64,000 nucleotides of DNA, taken from NCBI RefSeq assembly GCF_003014555.1, contig NZ_PYGE01000002.1, positions 372,001 through 436,000 on the forward strand, given 5' to 3'. Under the pieces are notes generated by a model. That model did not search any database. It saw only the letters and a program-made list of their open reading frames with translations, and was not told the origin of the DNA. A program made the position numbers and the translations under genes. Below, piece after piece: positions 17,164-28,722 of the stretch. Position 1 is the stretch's first letter, and every line of letters starts with the position of its first letter. This DNA comes from Haloactinopolyspora alba (lineage in GTDB: Bacteria > Actinomycetota > Actinomycetes > Jiangellales > Jiangellaceae).

Positions 17164-19059
17164 GTGGTGGGACGCATCCGGGACGAGGACATCGCGGCGG
17201 TTCGCGAGCGCGCCACGGTCGACGCGATCCTCGGCGAGTACGTGGCGCTGCGCAACGCCGGCGGTGGCTCACTGAAGGGGTTGTGCCCCTTCCACGACGA
17301 GAAGTCCCCGTCGTTCCACGTCACGCCGGCGCGCGGCATGTACTACTGCTTCGGCTGCGGCGAGGGCGGCGACGTCATCACGTTCGTGCAGAAGTACGAC
17401 CAGCTCTCGTTCGCCGAGGCCGTCGAGCGGCTCGCGGACAAGGTCGGCCTGCAGCTGCGCTACGAGGAGTCCCGCGCCGGGTCGGCGCCGCAGCAGAACC
17501 GCGAGCAGCGCACCCGCCTGATCGAGGCCCATCGCGCCGCCGCCGAGTTCTACGCCGACGCGCTGGCGTCGTCCACCGAGGCGAAGGTCGGTCGCCAGTT
17601 CCTGGACGAGCGCGGCTTCGACAAGCAGGCCGCCGAGATGTTCGGCGTGGGCTACGCCCCCAAGGGCGGCGAGGTGCTCCGGCATCATCTGCGCGCGAAG
17701 GGCTTCGGCGACGACGAGCTGCTGGCCGCCGGGCTGGTGGCCCAGGGGCGCAACGCTCCCTACGACAGGTTCCGTGGGCGGCTGCTCTGGCCGATCCGCG
17801 ACCTGCTGGGCGACGTCGTCGGTTTCGGTGCCCGGCGGCTCTACGACGACGACCGCATCGAGGCGAAGTACCTCAACACCCCTGAGACCCCGATCTACAA
17901 GAAGAGCCACGTGCTCTACGGCGTCGACCTGGCGAAGAAGGACATCGCGCGCACCTCACAGGCCGTGGTGGTCGAGGGCTACACCGACGTCATGGCGTGT
18001 CACCTGTCGGGGGTGACGACGGCGGTGGCCACCTGCGGGACGGCGTTCGGCGAGGACCACGCGCGGGTGCTGCGGCGGTTGCTGCGCGATCAGGACGAGT
18101 ACCGCGGCCAGGTGATCTTCACCTTCGACGGCGACGAGGCGGGGCGCAAGGCGGCCCTGCGCGCCTTCGAGGGCGACCAGCGCTTCGTCGGGCAGACCTA
18201 CGTCGCCATCGAGCCCGCCGGGCTGGACCCGTGCGAGCTGCGCCAACGCTCCGGCGACGCCGCGGTCCGCGAGCTGATCGCGCGGCACCGGCCGCTGTTC
18301 GAGTTCGCGATCCGCGCGATCGTCGACGACTACGACCTCGACCATCCGGAGGGCCGCACGCACGCGCTGGAGCGGGCGGTCCCGATGGTGGCCAGGATCC
18401 GTGACCGGGCGCTGCGGGACGAGTACGCGCGCCGGCTCGCGGGCTGGGTCGGCGCGCCCGACGAGCTGTCGGTGGTCCGCCGGGTGCGCGGCGCCGCGGG
18501 TGCACCGGACCGGCGCGGCAACGGTCAGCGCGAGGCGCCGCCCGCGGGGCAGCAGGCGCTCGGAGTACCGGTGCACGGCAACGTCGACCCGCAGACGCTC
18601 GCTCTGGAGCACGAGGTGCTGCGGGTGGTCGTCCAGCGCCCGGCGCTGGCCGGGCCGACGTTCGACGAGATCGAGCCCGAAGCGTTCCTGTCGCCGGTCT
18701 ACCGCGCCGTGCACGAGGCCGTCACCGCGTGCGGCGGTTGCGCGACGCAGGCCGGCGGACGCGAGTGGGTCGACGCGCTGCTGGCGCAGGCACCCGACGA
18801 GGCCAGCAGACACGTGATCACCGAGCTGGCCGTCGAGACGGTCCCCGCCGACGACATGGCGCTGCCCCGCTACGTCGAGTCGGTGGTGCTGCGGCTACAG
18901 GAGGTCTGGGTGTCGCGCCGGCTGGTGACGCTCAAGGCGCGCCTGCAGCGCACCGACCCGGCCGCAGAGGTCGAGGTGTACAACCGGCTGTTCGGCGAGC
19001 TGATGGCGCTGGAGAAGTACCGCCGTGACCTGCGCGACCGCGGCCTGGGTGTCAGCTGA
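17164..19059 (+). CDS. dnaG: DNA primase
   Basis: This enzyme makes RNA primers for replication forks and acts with DnaB. The 631-residue protein starts VVGRIRDEDIAAVRERATVDAILGEY. The N-terminal zinc-binding domain has CPFH ... CFGC, and the catalytic core includes FRGRLLWPIRDLLGDVVGFGAR. The TOPRIM domain carries VVVEGYTDVMACH and TFDGDEAGRKA. The C-terminal helicase-interaction domain begins near residue 480. Open sequence extends far upstream, but homology begins at the GTG pair 17164/17167. A Uma2-type gene is convergent 8 bp downstream. Confidence 0.96.
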   Translation: MVGRIRDEDIAAVRERATVDAILGEYVALRNAGGGSLKGLCPFHDEKSPSFHVTPARGMYYCFGCGEGGDVITFVQKYDQLSFAEAVERLADKVGLQLRYEESRAGSAPQQNREQRTRLIEAHRAAAEFYADALASSTEAKVGRQFLDERGFDKQAAEMFGVGYAPKGGEVLRHHLRAKGFGDDELLAAGLVAQGRNAPYDRFRGRLLWPIRDLLGDVVGFGARRLYDDDRIEAKYLNTPETPIYKKSHVLYGVDLAKKDIARTSQAVVVEGYTDVMACHLSGVTTAVATCGTAFGEDHARVLRRLLRDQDEYRGQVIFTFDGDEAGRKAALRAFEGDQRFVGQTYVAIEPAGLDPCELRQRSGDAAVRELIARHRPLFEFAIRAIVDDYDLDHPEGRTHALERAVPMVARIRDRALRDEYARRLAGWVGAPDELSVVRRVRGAAGAPDRRGNGQREAPPAGQQALGVPVHGNVDPQTLALEHEVLRVVVQRPALAGPTFDEIEPEAFLSPVYRAVHEAVTACGGCATQAGGREWVDALLAQAPDEASRHVITELAVETVPADDMALPRYVESVVLRLQEVWVSRRLVTLKARLQRTDPAAEVEVYNRLFGELMALEKYRRDLRDRGLGVS

Positions 19060-19066
19060 AGCCTGC

Positions 19067-19645
19067 TCAGAGGCGATCGACGGCGGTCAGGTCGACGTCG
19101 ACGGGGAACGGTACCGAGAGCTCGAGCCGGTCGTGATGGATGCCGGTGAGCGCGTACGTGTGCGTGGCGGGGTCGAGCTCGTAGACGTACACCGTCGGCA
19201 GGCCGCCGACGTTCTCGACCCGCCAGAAGTGCCGGATGCCGGCCTGCGCGTAGAGCTGCGGCTTGCGCCCCCGGTCGCGCTCCTCCGACTCCGCCGACAC
19301 CACCCCGACGGCGAGCACGACGTCCTCGCCGCGGTAGGTCGTCTGGTCGGGGCCGGCGTCGGCAGCCGCGTCGACGACCACGATGTCGGGCTCCGGGCGC
19401 TGCCGCCGTTCGAGCGTGACGGTCATCTCTCGTCGGACGCGAACCGAATCGGGCGCACAACCATGCAGACCCGTCTCCAGGACGTACATGGTGAGCGAGT
19501 GGAAACGCGACTGCGGGCTCACGAAGACGAGGCTTCCGTCGATCAACTCGGTGTGCGGTGGCAGGTCGGGGAGCCGGTCGAGGTCGTCGGCGGTGAATCC
19601 GCCGGGAGGCGGGCGCAGCCAGTCGGGTAGTGGCTCGGCGCTCAT
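19067..19645 (-). CDS. Uma2 (DUF820) family protein with altered active-site Glu
   Basis: This 192-residue protein belongs to a PD-(D/E)XK-like fold family of putative nucleases of unclear role, often found in many copies. It has the usual N-terminal part (PPHTELIDGSLVFVSPQSRFHS), the PD motif (RPEPDIVVVDA) and YAQAGIRHFWRVE. The central strand, normally of the type VEVLSPSS, reads LAVGVVSAES here, so the expected Glu is Gly. The later Lys is present in RKPQLYAQAG. If the Glu is required, this copy may be inactive. The downstream gene end is convergent with dnaG. Confidence 0.82.
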   Translation of the reverse strand: MSAEPLPDWLRPPPGGFTADDLDRLPDLPPHTELIDGSLVFVSPQSRFHSLTMYVLETGLHGCAPDSVRVRREMTVTLERRQRPEPDIVVVDAAADAGPDQTTYRGEDVVLAVGVVSAESEERDRGRKPQLYAQAGIRHFWRVENVGGLPTVYVYELDPATHTYALTGIHHDRLELSVPFPVDVDLTAVDRL

Positions 19646-19739
19646 GTGATCCCCGTCGGGTCGGGAACGTCTCCGGACATGATTCAGTATGACTCACGGG
19701 ACCGACAGGCGTCCGTCCGTCGGGCCGCGGGAGGTGCGC

Positions 19740-20393
19740 ATGACCGGGCTGCTGGTCTTCTCGGCGACCAACGGCTACCGGCACGACTCGATACCGGCCG
19801 GGGTGGCGGCGCTGCGCGACCTGGGTGCTGAGGCCGGCTTCGACGTCGACGCCACCGAGGACCCCACCTACTTCACGACGAGGTCGCTGCGCGGCTACGA
19901 CGCCGTGGTGTTCCTCAGCTCGTCCGGCACCGTCTTCGACGACGAGCAGCGCGCCGCGCTCGAGCGCTTCGTGCGCGACGGCGGTGGCTACGTCGGCATC
20001 CACGCCGCCAGCACGACCGAGTACGACTGGCCGTTCTACGGTGAGCTGGCCGGCGCCCGGTTCGACCGGCACCCGCCGGTGCAACCGGGCGTCATCACGG
20101 TCGAGGACCACGACCATCCGGCGACGGCCCATCTGCCGGCCCGATGGGAGTGGACGGACGAGTGGTACGACTTCCGCTCCGACCCGCGTCCGCACGTCCG
20201 CGTGCTGCTCTCGGTCGACGAGGACAGTTACGAGGGCGGCCGGATGGGGCCCGGGCACCCGATCGCCTGGTGCCATCGTGTCGGTTCCGGCCGGTGCTTC
20301 TACACGGCGCTGGGGCACACCGCCGAGGCGTTCGACGAGCCCGTGTTCCGGGCACACCTGCACGGCGGCATCACGTCGGTGCTGCCGGGCTGA
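19740..20393 (+). CDS. ThuA-like domain protein (single domain)
   Basis: This 217-residue cytoplasmic protein has the glutamine-amidotransferase-like ThuA fold. Motifs are GLLVFSATNGYRHDSIPAGVAAL, then GGYVGIHAASTTEYDWPFYGEL, WTDEWYDF and HPIAWCHRVGSGRCFYTALGHTAEAF. The same core occurs in three large secreted proteins of this window. ThuA of rhizobia is needed for trehalose and related disaccharide use together with the dehydrogenase ThuB. ATG 19740 is chosen because GGAGG lies 5-6 bp before it; an ATG at 19689 would add 17 residues. No signal peptide is seen, so this is an intracellular version. Confidence 0.88.
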   Translation: MTGLLVFSATNGYRHDSIPAGVAALRDLGAEAGFDVDATEDPTYFTTRSLRGYDAVVFLSSSGTVFDDEQRAALERFVRDGGGYVGIHAASTTEYDWPFYGELAGARFDRHPPVQPGVITVEDHDHPATAHLPARWEWTDEWYDFRSDPRPHVRVLLSVDEDSYEGGRMGPGHPIAWCHRVGSGRCFYTALGHTAEAFDEPVFRAHLHGGITSVLPG

Positions 20394-20411
20394 GCGCCGC
20401 CCCGCTTCTGC

Positions 20412-20598
20412 GTCACCTGATCGTCTCTTGGTCACCTGATCACGTAGATCGAGATGATCAGGTGATCCACAGCGACGACGCTGCTGGCGCCGTCTCTCGG
20501 ACGGGTCACCTGATCGTCTCCAGCATGTGGACGCGAAATGATCAGGTGAGGGTGCTCCCTGCGCGAGGTGTTGCGAGGCGTCCGAATGTCACCTGATC
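20412..20598. repeat. Cluster 1 of the GATCAGGTGAC repeat (six copies)
   Basis: Copies: minus orientation at 20412-20422, 20431-20441, 20505-20515 and 20588-20598; plus orientation at 20456-20465 and 20540-20549 (these two as GATCAGGTGA). Opposite neighbours can pair into stem-loops. The unit 20505-20549, read on the minus strand, matches 28544-28589 at about 39 of 45 positions, including an inner GTCCACAT-CTGGAG block. The layout resembles REP/BIME-type palindromic clusters. Confidence 0.85.
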
Positions 20599-20665
20599 GT
20601 TTCAAGCTCGTGTGACATGACCGCGGGCTGGGCTGAGCACGTCCGTGCCGATAGACAACTCGGCG

Positions 20666-24067
<3,402 letters not shown>

Positions 24068-24172
24068 CGTCGTCGCCGTCGCGGGGCGGCGGCAGGGTGG
24101 GAATAGCGGGGTGAACGGCGGTGCTGACCCGCGGTGAGAGCCGTACCGGTGTCATCCAGTGGAGGTGTGTCG

Positions 24173-24340
24173 ATGAACGACGCGACGGCGGCGGAGCCGT
24201 CCCGAGCCGACGAGCCGGCGTCCGGCGGCGGTCTGGTCATGGTGGACGGTGACGCGGACGCGGACGCGGGCGCGTGCGCCGACGGCGTGTGCGCGGTCCC
24301 GCCGACGGCGACGCCCGGCGATCCGTCGGCAGGAGCGTGA
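24173..24340 (+). CDS. 55-residue Cys-pair protein ahead of a DsbA-like gene
   Basis: This small acidic protein is rich in Ala, Asp and Gly and ends with a CADGVCAVPP motif; no family is recognised. ATG 24173 has GGAGG 7 bp upstream, a strong site for so short a frame. Its stop lies 1 bp before the ATG of the thiol oxidoreductase, so the two are almost certainly co-translated. The two Cys spaced CxxxxC may bind a metal or be a substrate or partner of the oxidoreductase. This is inference. Confidence 0.6.
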   Translation: MNDATAAEPSRADEPASGGGLVMVDGDADADAGACADGVCAVPPTATPGDPSAGA

Positions 24341-24341
24341 C

Positions 24342-24989
24342 ATGCTGATCGAGGTCTGGTCCGATTTCGTCTGCCCGTGGTGCTACATCGGCAAGCGCCG
24401 GCTCGAGTCCGCGCTCGGCGAGTTCGAGCACGCCGACGACGTCGAGATCGTCTGGCGCAGCTATCAGCTCGACCCGTCCGTCGAGGCGGGAACCGCCGAA
24501 AGTCTGCACGAGCACATGAGCCGCAAGTTCGGCGGGCTCGACCGGGCCCGCGAGATGACCGACCGGGTGACGGAGATCGCCGCCGGCGACGGCCTGGAGT
24601 ACCGGCTCGACCGGGCGCGGGTGGCGAACACGTTCGACGCGCACCGGGTGGCGCATCTCGCTCGTGAACACGGCGCCGGAGCCGCGGTGCACGTAGGGTT
24701 CATGCGGGCCTACGTGACGGACGCCGAGGACCTCGGCGATCACGAGACGCTCGTCCGGCTGGCCGCCGAGGCCGGTGTGCCGGAGGACGACATCCGCCGT
24801 GTCCTCGCCGGTGACGCGTTCGGCGACGAGGTCCGCTCCGAGATCGGCGAGGCGGGCAGGCTGGGCGCGAGCGGCGTTCCGTTCTTCGTCATGGGCCGCA
24901 CCCACGGCGTCGCCGGGGCACAGCCCACCGAGACGTTCCTCGGCGCGTTGCGTGAGGCGTACAGCAGGGTCGGCGTGGCGGCCCGATAG
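24342..24989 (+). CDS. DsbA family oxidoreductase (FrnE-like)
   Basis: This 215-residue protein has a thioredoxin fold with a helical insertion. The active-site motif CPWC is at residues 13-16 ([19 protein letters not shown]), followed by [13 protein letters not shown]. The cis-Pro loop is [11 protein letters not shown], then [12 protein letters not shown]. It lacks a signal peptide, so it is likely a cytoplasmic FrnE-type disulfide isomerase/oxidoreductase rather than a secreted DsbA. It lies directly after the small Cys-pair protein, with ATG 24342 spaced 1 bp from the previous stop. Confidence 0.92.
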   Translation: MLIEVWSDFVCPWCYIGKRRLESALGEFEHADDVEIVWRSYQLDPSVEAGTAESLHEHMSRKFGGLDRAREMTDRVTEIAAGDGLEYRLDRARVANTFDAHRVAHLAREHGAGAAVHVGFMRAYVTDAEDLGDHETLVRLAAEAGVPEDDIRRVLAGDAFGDEVRSEIGEAGRLGASGVPFFVMGRTHGVAGAQPTETFLGALREAYSRVGVAAR

Positions 24990-25027
24990 TCCCCGCCCCG
25001 CTCGCGAGAGGCCGGACGAAACCGGGC

Positions 25028-26446
25028 ATGATGACCGGCATGACTCTGGTGGCTGGAATCGATTCGTCCACGCAAGCCTGCAAGGTCGTCCTCGTCGACG
25101 CGGACTCCGGTGCGGTGGTCGACACCGGGCGGGCCGACCATCCGGACGGCACCGAGGTCGGGCCGGAGGCGTGGTGGGACGCGTTACGGGCGGCCGGCGA
25201 CGGCCTGCTGGAGCGGGCCGACGCCGTCGCGGTCGGTGGTCAGCAGCACGGCATGGTGGTGCTGGACGCGGACGGCGCCGTGGTGCGGCCGGCGCTGTTG
25301 TGGAACGACACCCGCTCGGCGGGCGCGGCGCGTGAGCTCACCGACGAGCTGGGCGGAGCCGGCGCGTGGGCCGACGCCGTCGGGCTGGTGCTGGTCGCCA
25401 GCTTCACGGTGACGAAGCTGCGCTGGCTGGCCGCGCACGAGCCCGCGAACGCCGCACGCGCCGAGCAGGTCATGCTGCCGCACGACTACCTGACCTGGCA
25501 GCTGGCCGGCCGGCCCGACGAGGCGACGACCGACCGCGGGGACGCGTCCGGCACCGGGTACTGGTCCGCGGCGAACGAGTCGTACCGCCCCGATCTGTTG
25601 AGCATGGCCTTCGGCCGCGAGCTGGGGGTCCCGCGGGTGGCCGCTCCGGCAGAGGTGGTGGGGCGCACGCCCTCCGGCGCGGCCATCGCTGCCGGCACCG
25701 GCGACAACATGGGCGCGGCTCTGGGGCTGACTCTCGAGCCGGGCGACGTGGTCGTGTCCCTGGGCACCAGCGGGACCGTGTTCGCGGTGTCCGAGTCGCC
25801 GGTGACCGACGTGACCGGCACCGTGGCAGGGTTCGCGGACGCCACCGGGCGGCATCTGCCGCTGGTGGCGACGTTGAACGCGGCGCGGGTCCTTTCTGCG
25901 ACCGCCACGATGCTCGGCACGGACCTGGCCGGGCTGGACAGGCTCGCGCTCGAGGCCCCCGCCGGTGCGAACGGGCTGGTGCTGCTGCCGTATCTGGACG
26001 GCGAGCGGACGCCGGACCTTCCGGGCGCCACCGGCAGCCTGGTCGGGCTCACCCGCGCGAGCATGACGCCGCAGACCATGGCACGCGCGGCGGTCGAGGG
26101 GATGCTGTGCGGCCTGGCCGACGGCGTGGACGCGATGCGTGCCCAGGGCGTCGCGGTCGAGCGGATCGTCCTGGTCGGAGGCGCGGCACAGTCGGCGGCG
26201 GTGCGTGCGGTGGCCGCGGACGTGTTCGGCGTGCCGGTGGTGGTTCCGGCGGCGGGGGAGTACGTGGCCCGCGGCGCCGCGCGGCAGGCGGCCTGGGCGC
26301 TGGCCGCTACGTCGGCCCCACCGGAGTGGGAACTGGCGGTGGACACCACTGTGCATCCGGGCGCCGGTATCGAGACCGTCGGCGGCGCCGACGGTACCCA
26401 GGTCCGTGCGGCCTACGCCGAGGCGCGGTCCCGCCTGCACCCCTGA
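25028..26446 (+). CDS. xylB: FGGY family sugar kinase, xylulokinase-like
   Basis: This 472-residue cytoplasmic kinase probably phosphorylates D-xylulose, feeding the pentose phosphate pathway. N-terminal domain motifs are [18 protein letters not shown] (phosphate loop), [12 protein letters not shown] and [10 protein letters not shown]. The C-terminal domain has [13 protein letters not shown], where the catalytic Asp is expected, GTSGTVF, and [24 protein letters not shown]. In-frame ATGs at 25028, 25031 and 25040 are all possible; homology begins at TLVAGID. Other FGGY kinases cannot be excluded, but QQHGMV and the length fit XylB. No xylose isomerase gene is nearby. Confidence 0.87.
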   Translation: MMTGMTLVAGIDSSTQACKVVLVDADSGAVVDTGRADHPDGTEVGPEAWWDALRAAGDGLLERADAVAVGGQQHGMVVLDADGAVVRPALLWNDTRSAGAARELTDELGGAGAWADAVGLVLVASFTVTKLRWLAAHEPANAARAEQVMLPHDYLTWQLAGRPDEATTDRGDASGTGYWSAANESYRPDLLSMAFGRELGVPRVAAPAEVVGRTPSGAAIAAGTGDNMGAALGLTLEPGDVVVSLGTSGTVFAVSESPVTDVTGTVAGFADATGRHLPLVATLNAARVLSATATMLGTDLAGLDRLALEAPAGANGLVLLPYLDGERTPDLPGATGSLVGLTRASMTPQTMARAAVEGMLCGLADGVDAMRAQGVAVERIVLVGGAAQSAAVRAVAADVFGVPVVVPAAGEYVARGAARQAAWALAATSAPPEWELAVDTTVHPGAGIETVGGADGTQVRAAYAEARSRLHP

Positions 26447-26510
26447 CGCCGCTGGGGCCGCGAACGGTGACCGGCGCTCGAGAAGAATCCGGCACGCGCA
26501 ACCGTCGCGG

Positions 26511-26530
26511 AATGATCACGTTCAGCATGG
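26511..26530 (+). repeat. Single arm related to the 44-bp palindrome at 51007
   Basis: These 20 bases match 51007-51026 at 19 positions (AATGATCACGTTC, then A instead of C, then GCATGG). The complementary right arm is missing here; instead a short hairpin (ACCACC/GGTGGT) follows. It lies in the 233-bp gap after xylB. Confidence 0.65.
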
Positions 26531-26641
26531 TTTTGCCTGGAGTACCACCCGTGTAGGCCTGGTGGTGCGACGGTTCCCCTGGTGATGGCCCGCACCGTCG
26601 CGGAATAGGACATCGACGCCAACCGTTGCAGCCGTGTATCT

Positions 26642-26656
26642 TTGATGACACGTCAA
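26642..26656. promoter_or_regulatory. Inverted repeat before the luciferase-like operon
   Basis: TTGATGACACGTCAA has arms TTGA/TCAA and lies 23 bp before the ATG. It resembles the TTTGATTGACACACGTCAAA region in front of the Gfo/Idh/MocA gene at 30073. It may be an operator or contain the -35 region, with CAATAT downstream as a weak -10. Confidence 0.35.
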
Positions 26657-26679
26657 CAATATGGGCGGGTGAGTAAACG

Positions 26680-27825
26680 ATGACGATGCAGTTCGGGATC
26701 TTCAGCGTGGGCGACGTGACGCCGGATCCGACGAACGGGCGCGTGCCGTCGGAGGCGGAACGGATCAAGGCGATGGTCGCCATCGCGCTGAAGGCCGAGG
26801 AGGTCGGCCTGGACGTCTTCGCCGTCGGCGAGCACCACAACCCGCCCTTCGCCGCCCCGCCGAACCCGCCGGTGCTGCTGGCCAACGTCGCCGCACGGAC
26901 CGAGCGGATCGTCCTCTCCACGGCGACGACCCTCATCACCACCAACGACCCGGTCCGCCTCGCCGAGGACTACGCCTACCTGCAGCATCTGGCCGACGGC
27001 CGGGTCGACCTGATGATGGGCCGCGGCAACACCGGCCCGGTCTACCCGTGGTTCGGGCAGGACATCCGCAACGGCATCGCGCTCGCGGTCGAGAACTACG
27101 CGCTGCTGCACCGGCTGTGGCGCGAGGACGTCGTCGACTGGCAGGGCAAGTTCCGCACGCCGCTGCAGTCGTTCACCGCGACACCCCGCCCGCTGGACGG
27201 CGTGCCGCCGTTCGTCTGGCACGGTTCGATCCGCAGCCCCGAGATCGCCGAGCAGGCGGCCTACTACGGCGACGGCTTCTTCCACAACAACATCTTCTGG
27301 CCGATGACGCACACCAAGCAGATGGTGGACCTCTACCGCCGCCGCTACGAGCACTACGGCCACGGCCGCGCCGACCAGGCGATCGTCGGGCTCGGCGGCC
27401 AGGTCTTCATGCGGGCGAACTCCCAGGACGCGGTACGGGAGTTCCGTCCGTACTTCGACGTCGCGCCGGTGTACGGCCACGGCCCGTCGCTGGAGGAGTT
27501 CAGCGCCGAGACGCCGTTGACGGTCGGTAGTCCGCAGCAGGTCATCGACCGCTACGCGGCGATGCGCGAGGACGTCGGCGACTACCAGCGCCAGCTGTTC
27601 CTGATGGACCACGCGGGTCTGCCGCTGTCCACCGTGCTGGAGCAGTTGGAGATCCTCGGCGGCGAGGTGGTGCCGGTGCTGCGCAAGGAGCTGGACGCCG
27701 GGCGCCCTGCTCACGTCCCGGACGCGCCGACGCACGCCTCGCGCGTCGCCGCGGCCGAGCAGGCGGCCGAAACGGCCGAGCGGACGACCGACCGTGGCGC
27801 CGACGCGCCGGCGGAGGTGCTGTGA
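26680..27825 (+). CDS. FMN-dependent luciferase-like monooxygenase (CE1758 family)
   Basis: This 381-residue flavin-dependent oxidoreductase has a TIM barrel of the bacterial luciferase type. Motifs are MQFGIFSVGDVTPDPTNGR, EEVGLDVFAVGEHHNPPF, RIVLSTATTLITTNDPVRLAEDYAYLQHLADGRVDLMMGRGN and FVWHGSIRSPEIAEQAAYYGDGFF. It pairs with an FMN reductase whose start overlaps its stop, which matches the CE1758/CE1759 two-component arrangement in actinobacteria. It would use FMNH2 from that partner. Substrate is unknown. The C-terminal 30 residues are a charged, Ala-rich tail. Confidence 0.9.
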   Translation: MTMQFGIFSVGDVTPDPTNGRVPSEAERIKAMVAIALKAEEVGLDVFAVGEHHNPPFAAPPNPPVLLANVAARTERIVLSTATTLITTNDPVRLAEDYAYLQHLADGRVDLMMGRGNTGPVYPWFGQDIRNGIALAVENYALLHRLWREDVVDWQGKFRTPLQSFTATPRPLDGVPPFVWHGSIRSPEIAEQAAYYGDGFFHNNIFWPMTHTKQMVDLYRRRYEHYGHGRADQAIVGLGGQVFMRANSQDAVREFRPYFDVAPVYGHGPSLEEFSAETPLTVGSPQQVIDRYAAMREDVGDYQRQLFLMDHAGLPLSTVLEQLEILGGEVVPVLRKELDAGRPAHVPDAPTHASRVAAAEQAAETAERTTDRGADAPAEVL

Positions 27826-28454
27826 TGACGCAGCGGAAGCTGGCCGTCGTCTCCGCCGGGCTGCGTGAGCCGTCGTCGACCCGGATGCTGGCCGACCGCC
27901 TGGCCGCAGCCACCGCCGAGGCGCTGCGGCAGCAGGACACCGAGCCGGAGGTCACCGTCGTCGAGCTCCGCGACCACGCGGCGGAGCTGAGCAGCACCAT
28001 GCTGACCGGGTTCGCGACCGGGACGCTGAGCACGGCGATCGACGACGTGGTCGCGGCCGACGGCCTGATCGCGGTGACGCCGGTGTTCACGGCGTCGTAC
28101 AGCGGCCTGTTCAAGTCGTTCTTCGACGTGCTCGACGCGGACGCGCTGGCCGGCATGCCGGTGCTGATCGGCGCGACCGGCGGGACGGAGCGGCACTCGC
28201 TGGTCCTCGAGCACGCGATGCGCCCGATGTTCACCTACCTGCGCTCGGTCGTCGTGCCGACCGGTGTGTACGCCGCGACGTCGGACTGGGGCACGGGGAC
28301 GGCGACCGGCGTACTCGGCGACCGGATCACCCGTGCGGGTGCCGAACTGGCCGGGCTCGTCGCGTCCCGGAAGCCGCGCGAAGCGGCGGACCCGTTCGCC
28401 GCGCCGACACCGTTCGAGCAGCTGCTGGCCGAGGTCGATCACTCCGACAACTGA
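27825..28454 (+). CDS. NAD(P)H-dependent FMN reductase (CE1759 family)
   Basis: This 209-residue flavodoxin-like reductase supplies reduced FMN to the monooxygenase encoded upstream. Motifs are LAVVSAGLREPSSTRMLADRL (phosphate-binding loop), VTPVFTASYSGLFKSFFDVLD, VLIGATGGTERHSLVLEHAMRPMFTYL and PTGVYAAT. ATG 27825 overlaps the preceding TGA (TGATG) and has GGAGG 7 bp upstream; GTG 27822 is less well spaced. The shared overlap implies equal synthesis of the two proteins. Confidence 0.9.
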   Translation: MTQRKLAVVSAGLREPSSTRMLADRLAAATAEALRQQDTEPEVTVVELRDHAAELSSTMLTGFATGTLSTAIDDVVAADGLIAVTPVFTASYSGLFKSFFDVLDADALAGMPVLIGATGGTERHSLVLEHAMRPMFTYLRSVVVPTGVYAATSDWGTGTATGVLGDRITRAGAELAGLVASRKPREAADPFAAPTPFEQLLAEVDHSDN

Positions 28455-28506
28455 TCGCGTGATCTCTCGGACTCGTGGCCGGGCGCCGGTGCCGACCAAC
28501 CGTGAT

Positions 28507-28718
28507 GATCAGGTGACAAACAGAAGCCGTACGACGCGTGGCAGTCACCTGATCGTTCTGTGTCCACATCCTGGAGGCGATCAGGTGACAACGGACCGCT
28601 CGGCGGTGACGTCGGCCGTCGTCGGAGCAGGCGTCGGCCGGTTGGGTGTCACCTGATCACGCGAGAGGCGATGATCAGGTGCACAAGTGGTGATCAGGTG
28701 ACACGGCGATCAGGTGAC
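28507..28718. repeat. Cluster 2 of the GATCAGGTGAC repeat (seven copies)
   Basis: Plus copies are at 28507-28517, 28579-28589, 28692-28702 and 28708-28718, with a truncated one (GATCAGGTG) at 28673-28681. Minus copies are at 28544-28554 and 28648-28658. It fills the 268-bp gap between the convergent FMN reductase and ROK genes, ending 5 bp from the ROK stop. It may act as a bidirectional terminator, a protein-binding array or a dispersed palindromic element. Confidence 0.85.
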
Positions 28719-28722
28719 GCGG

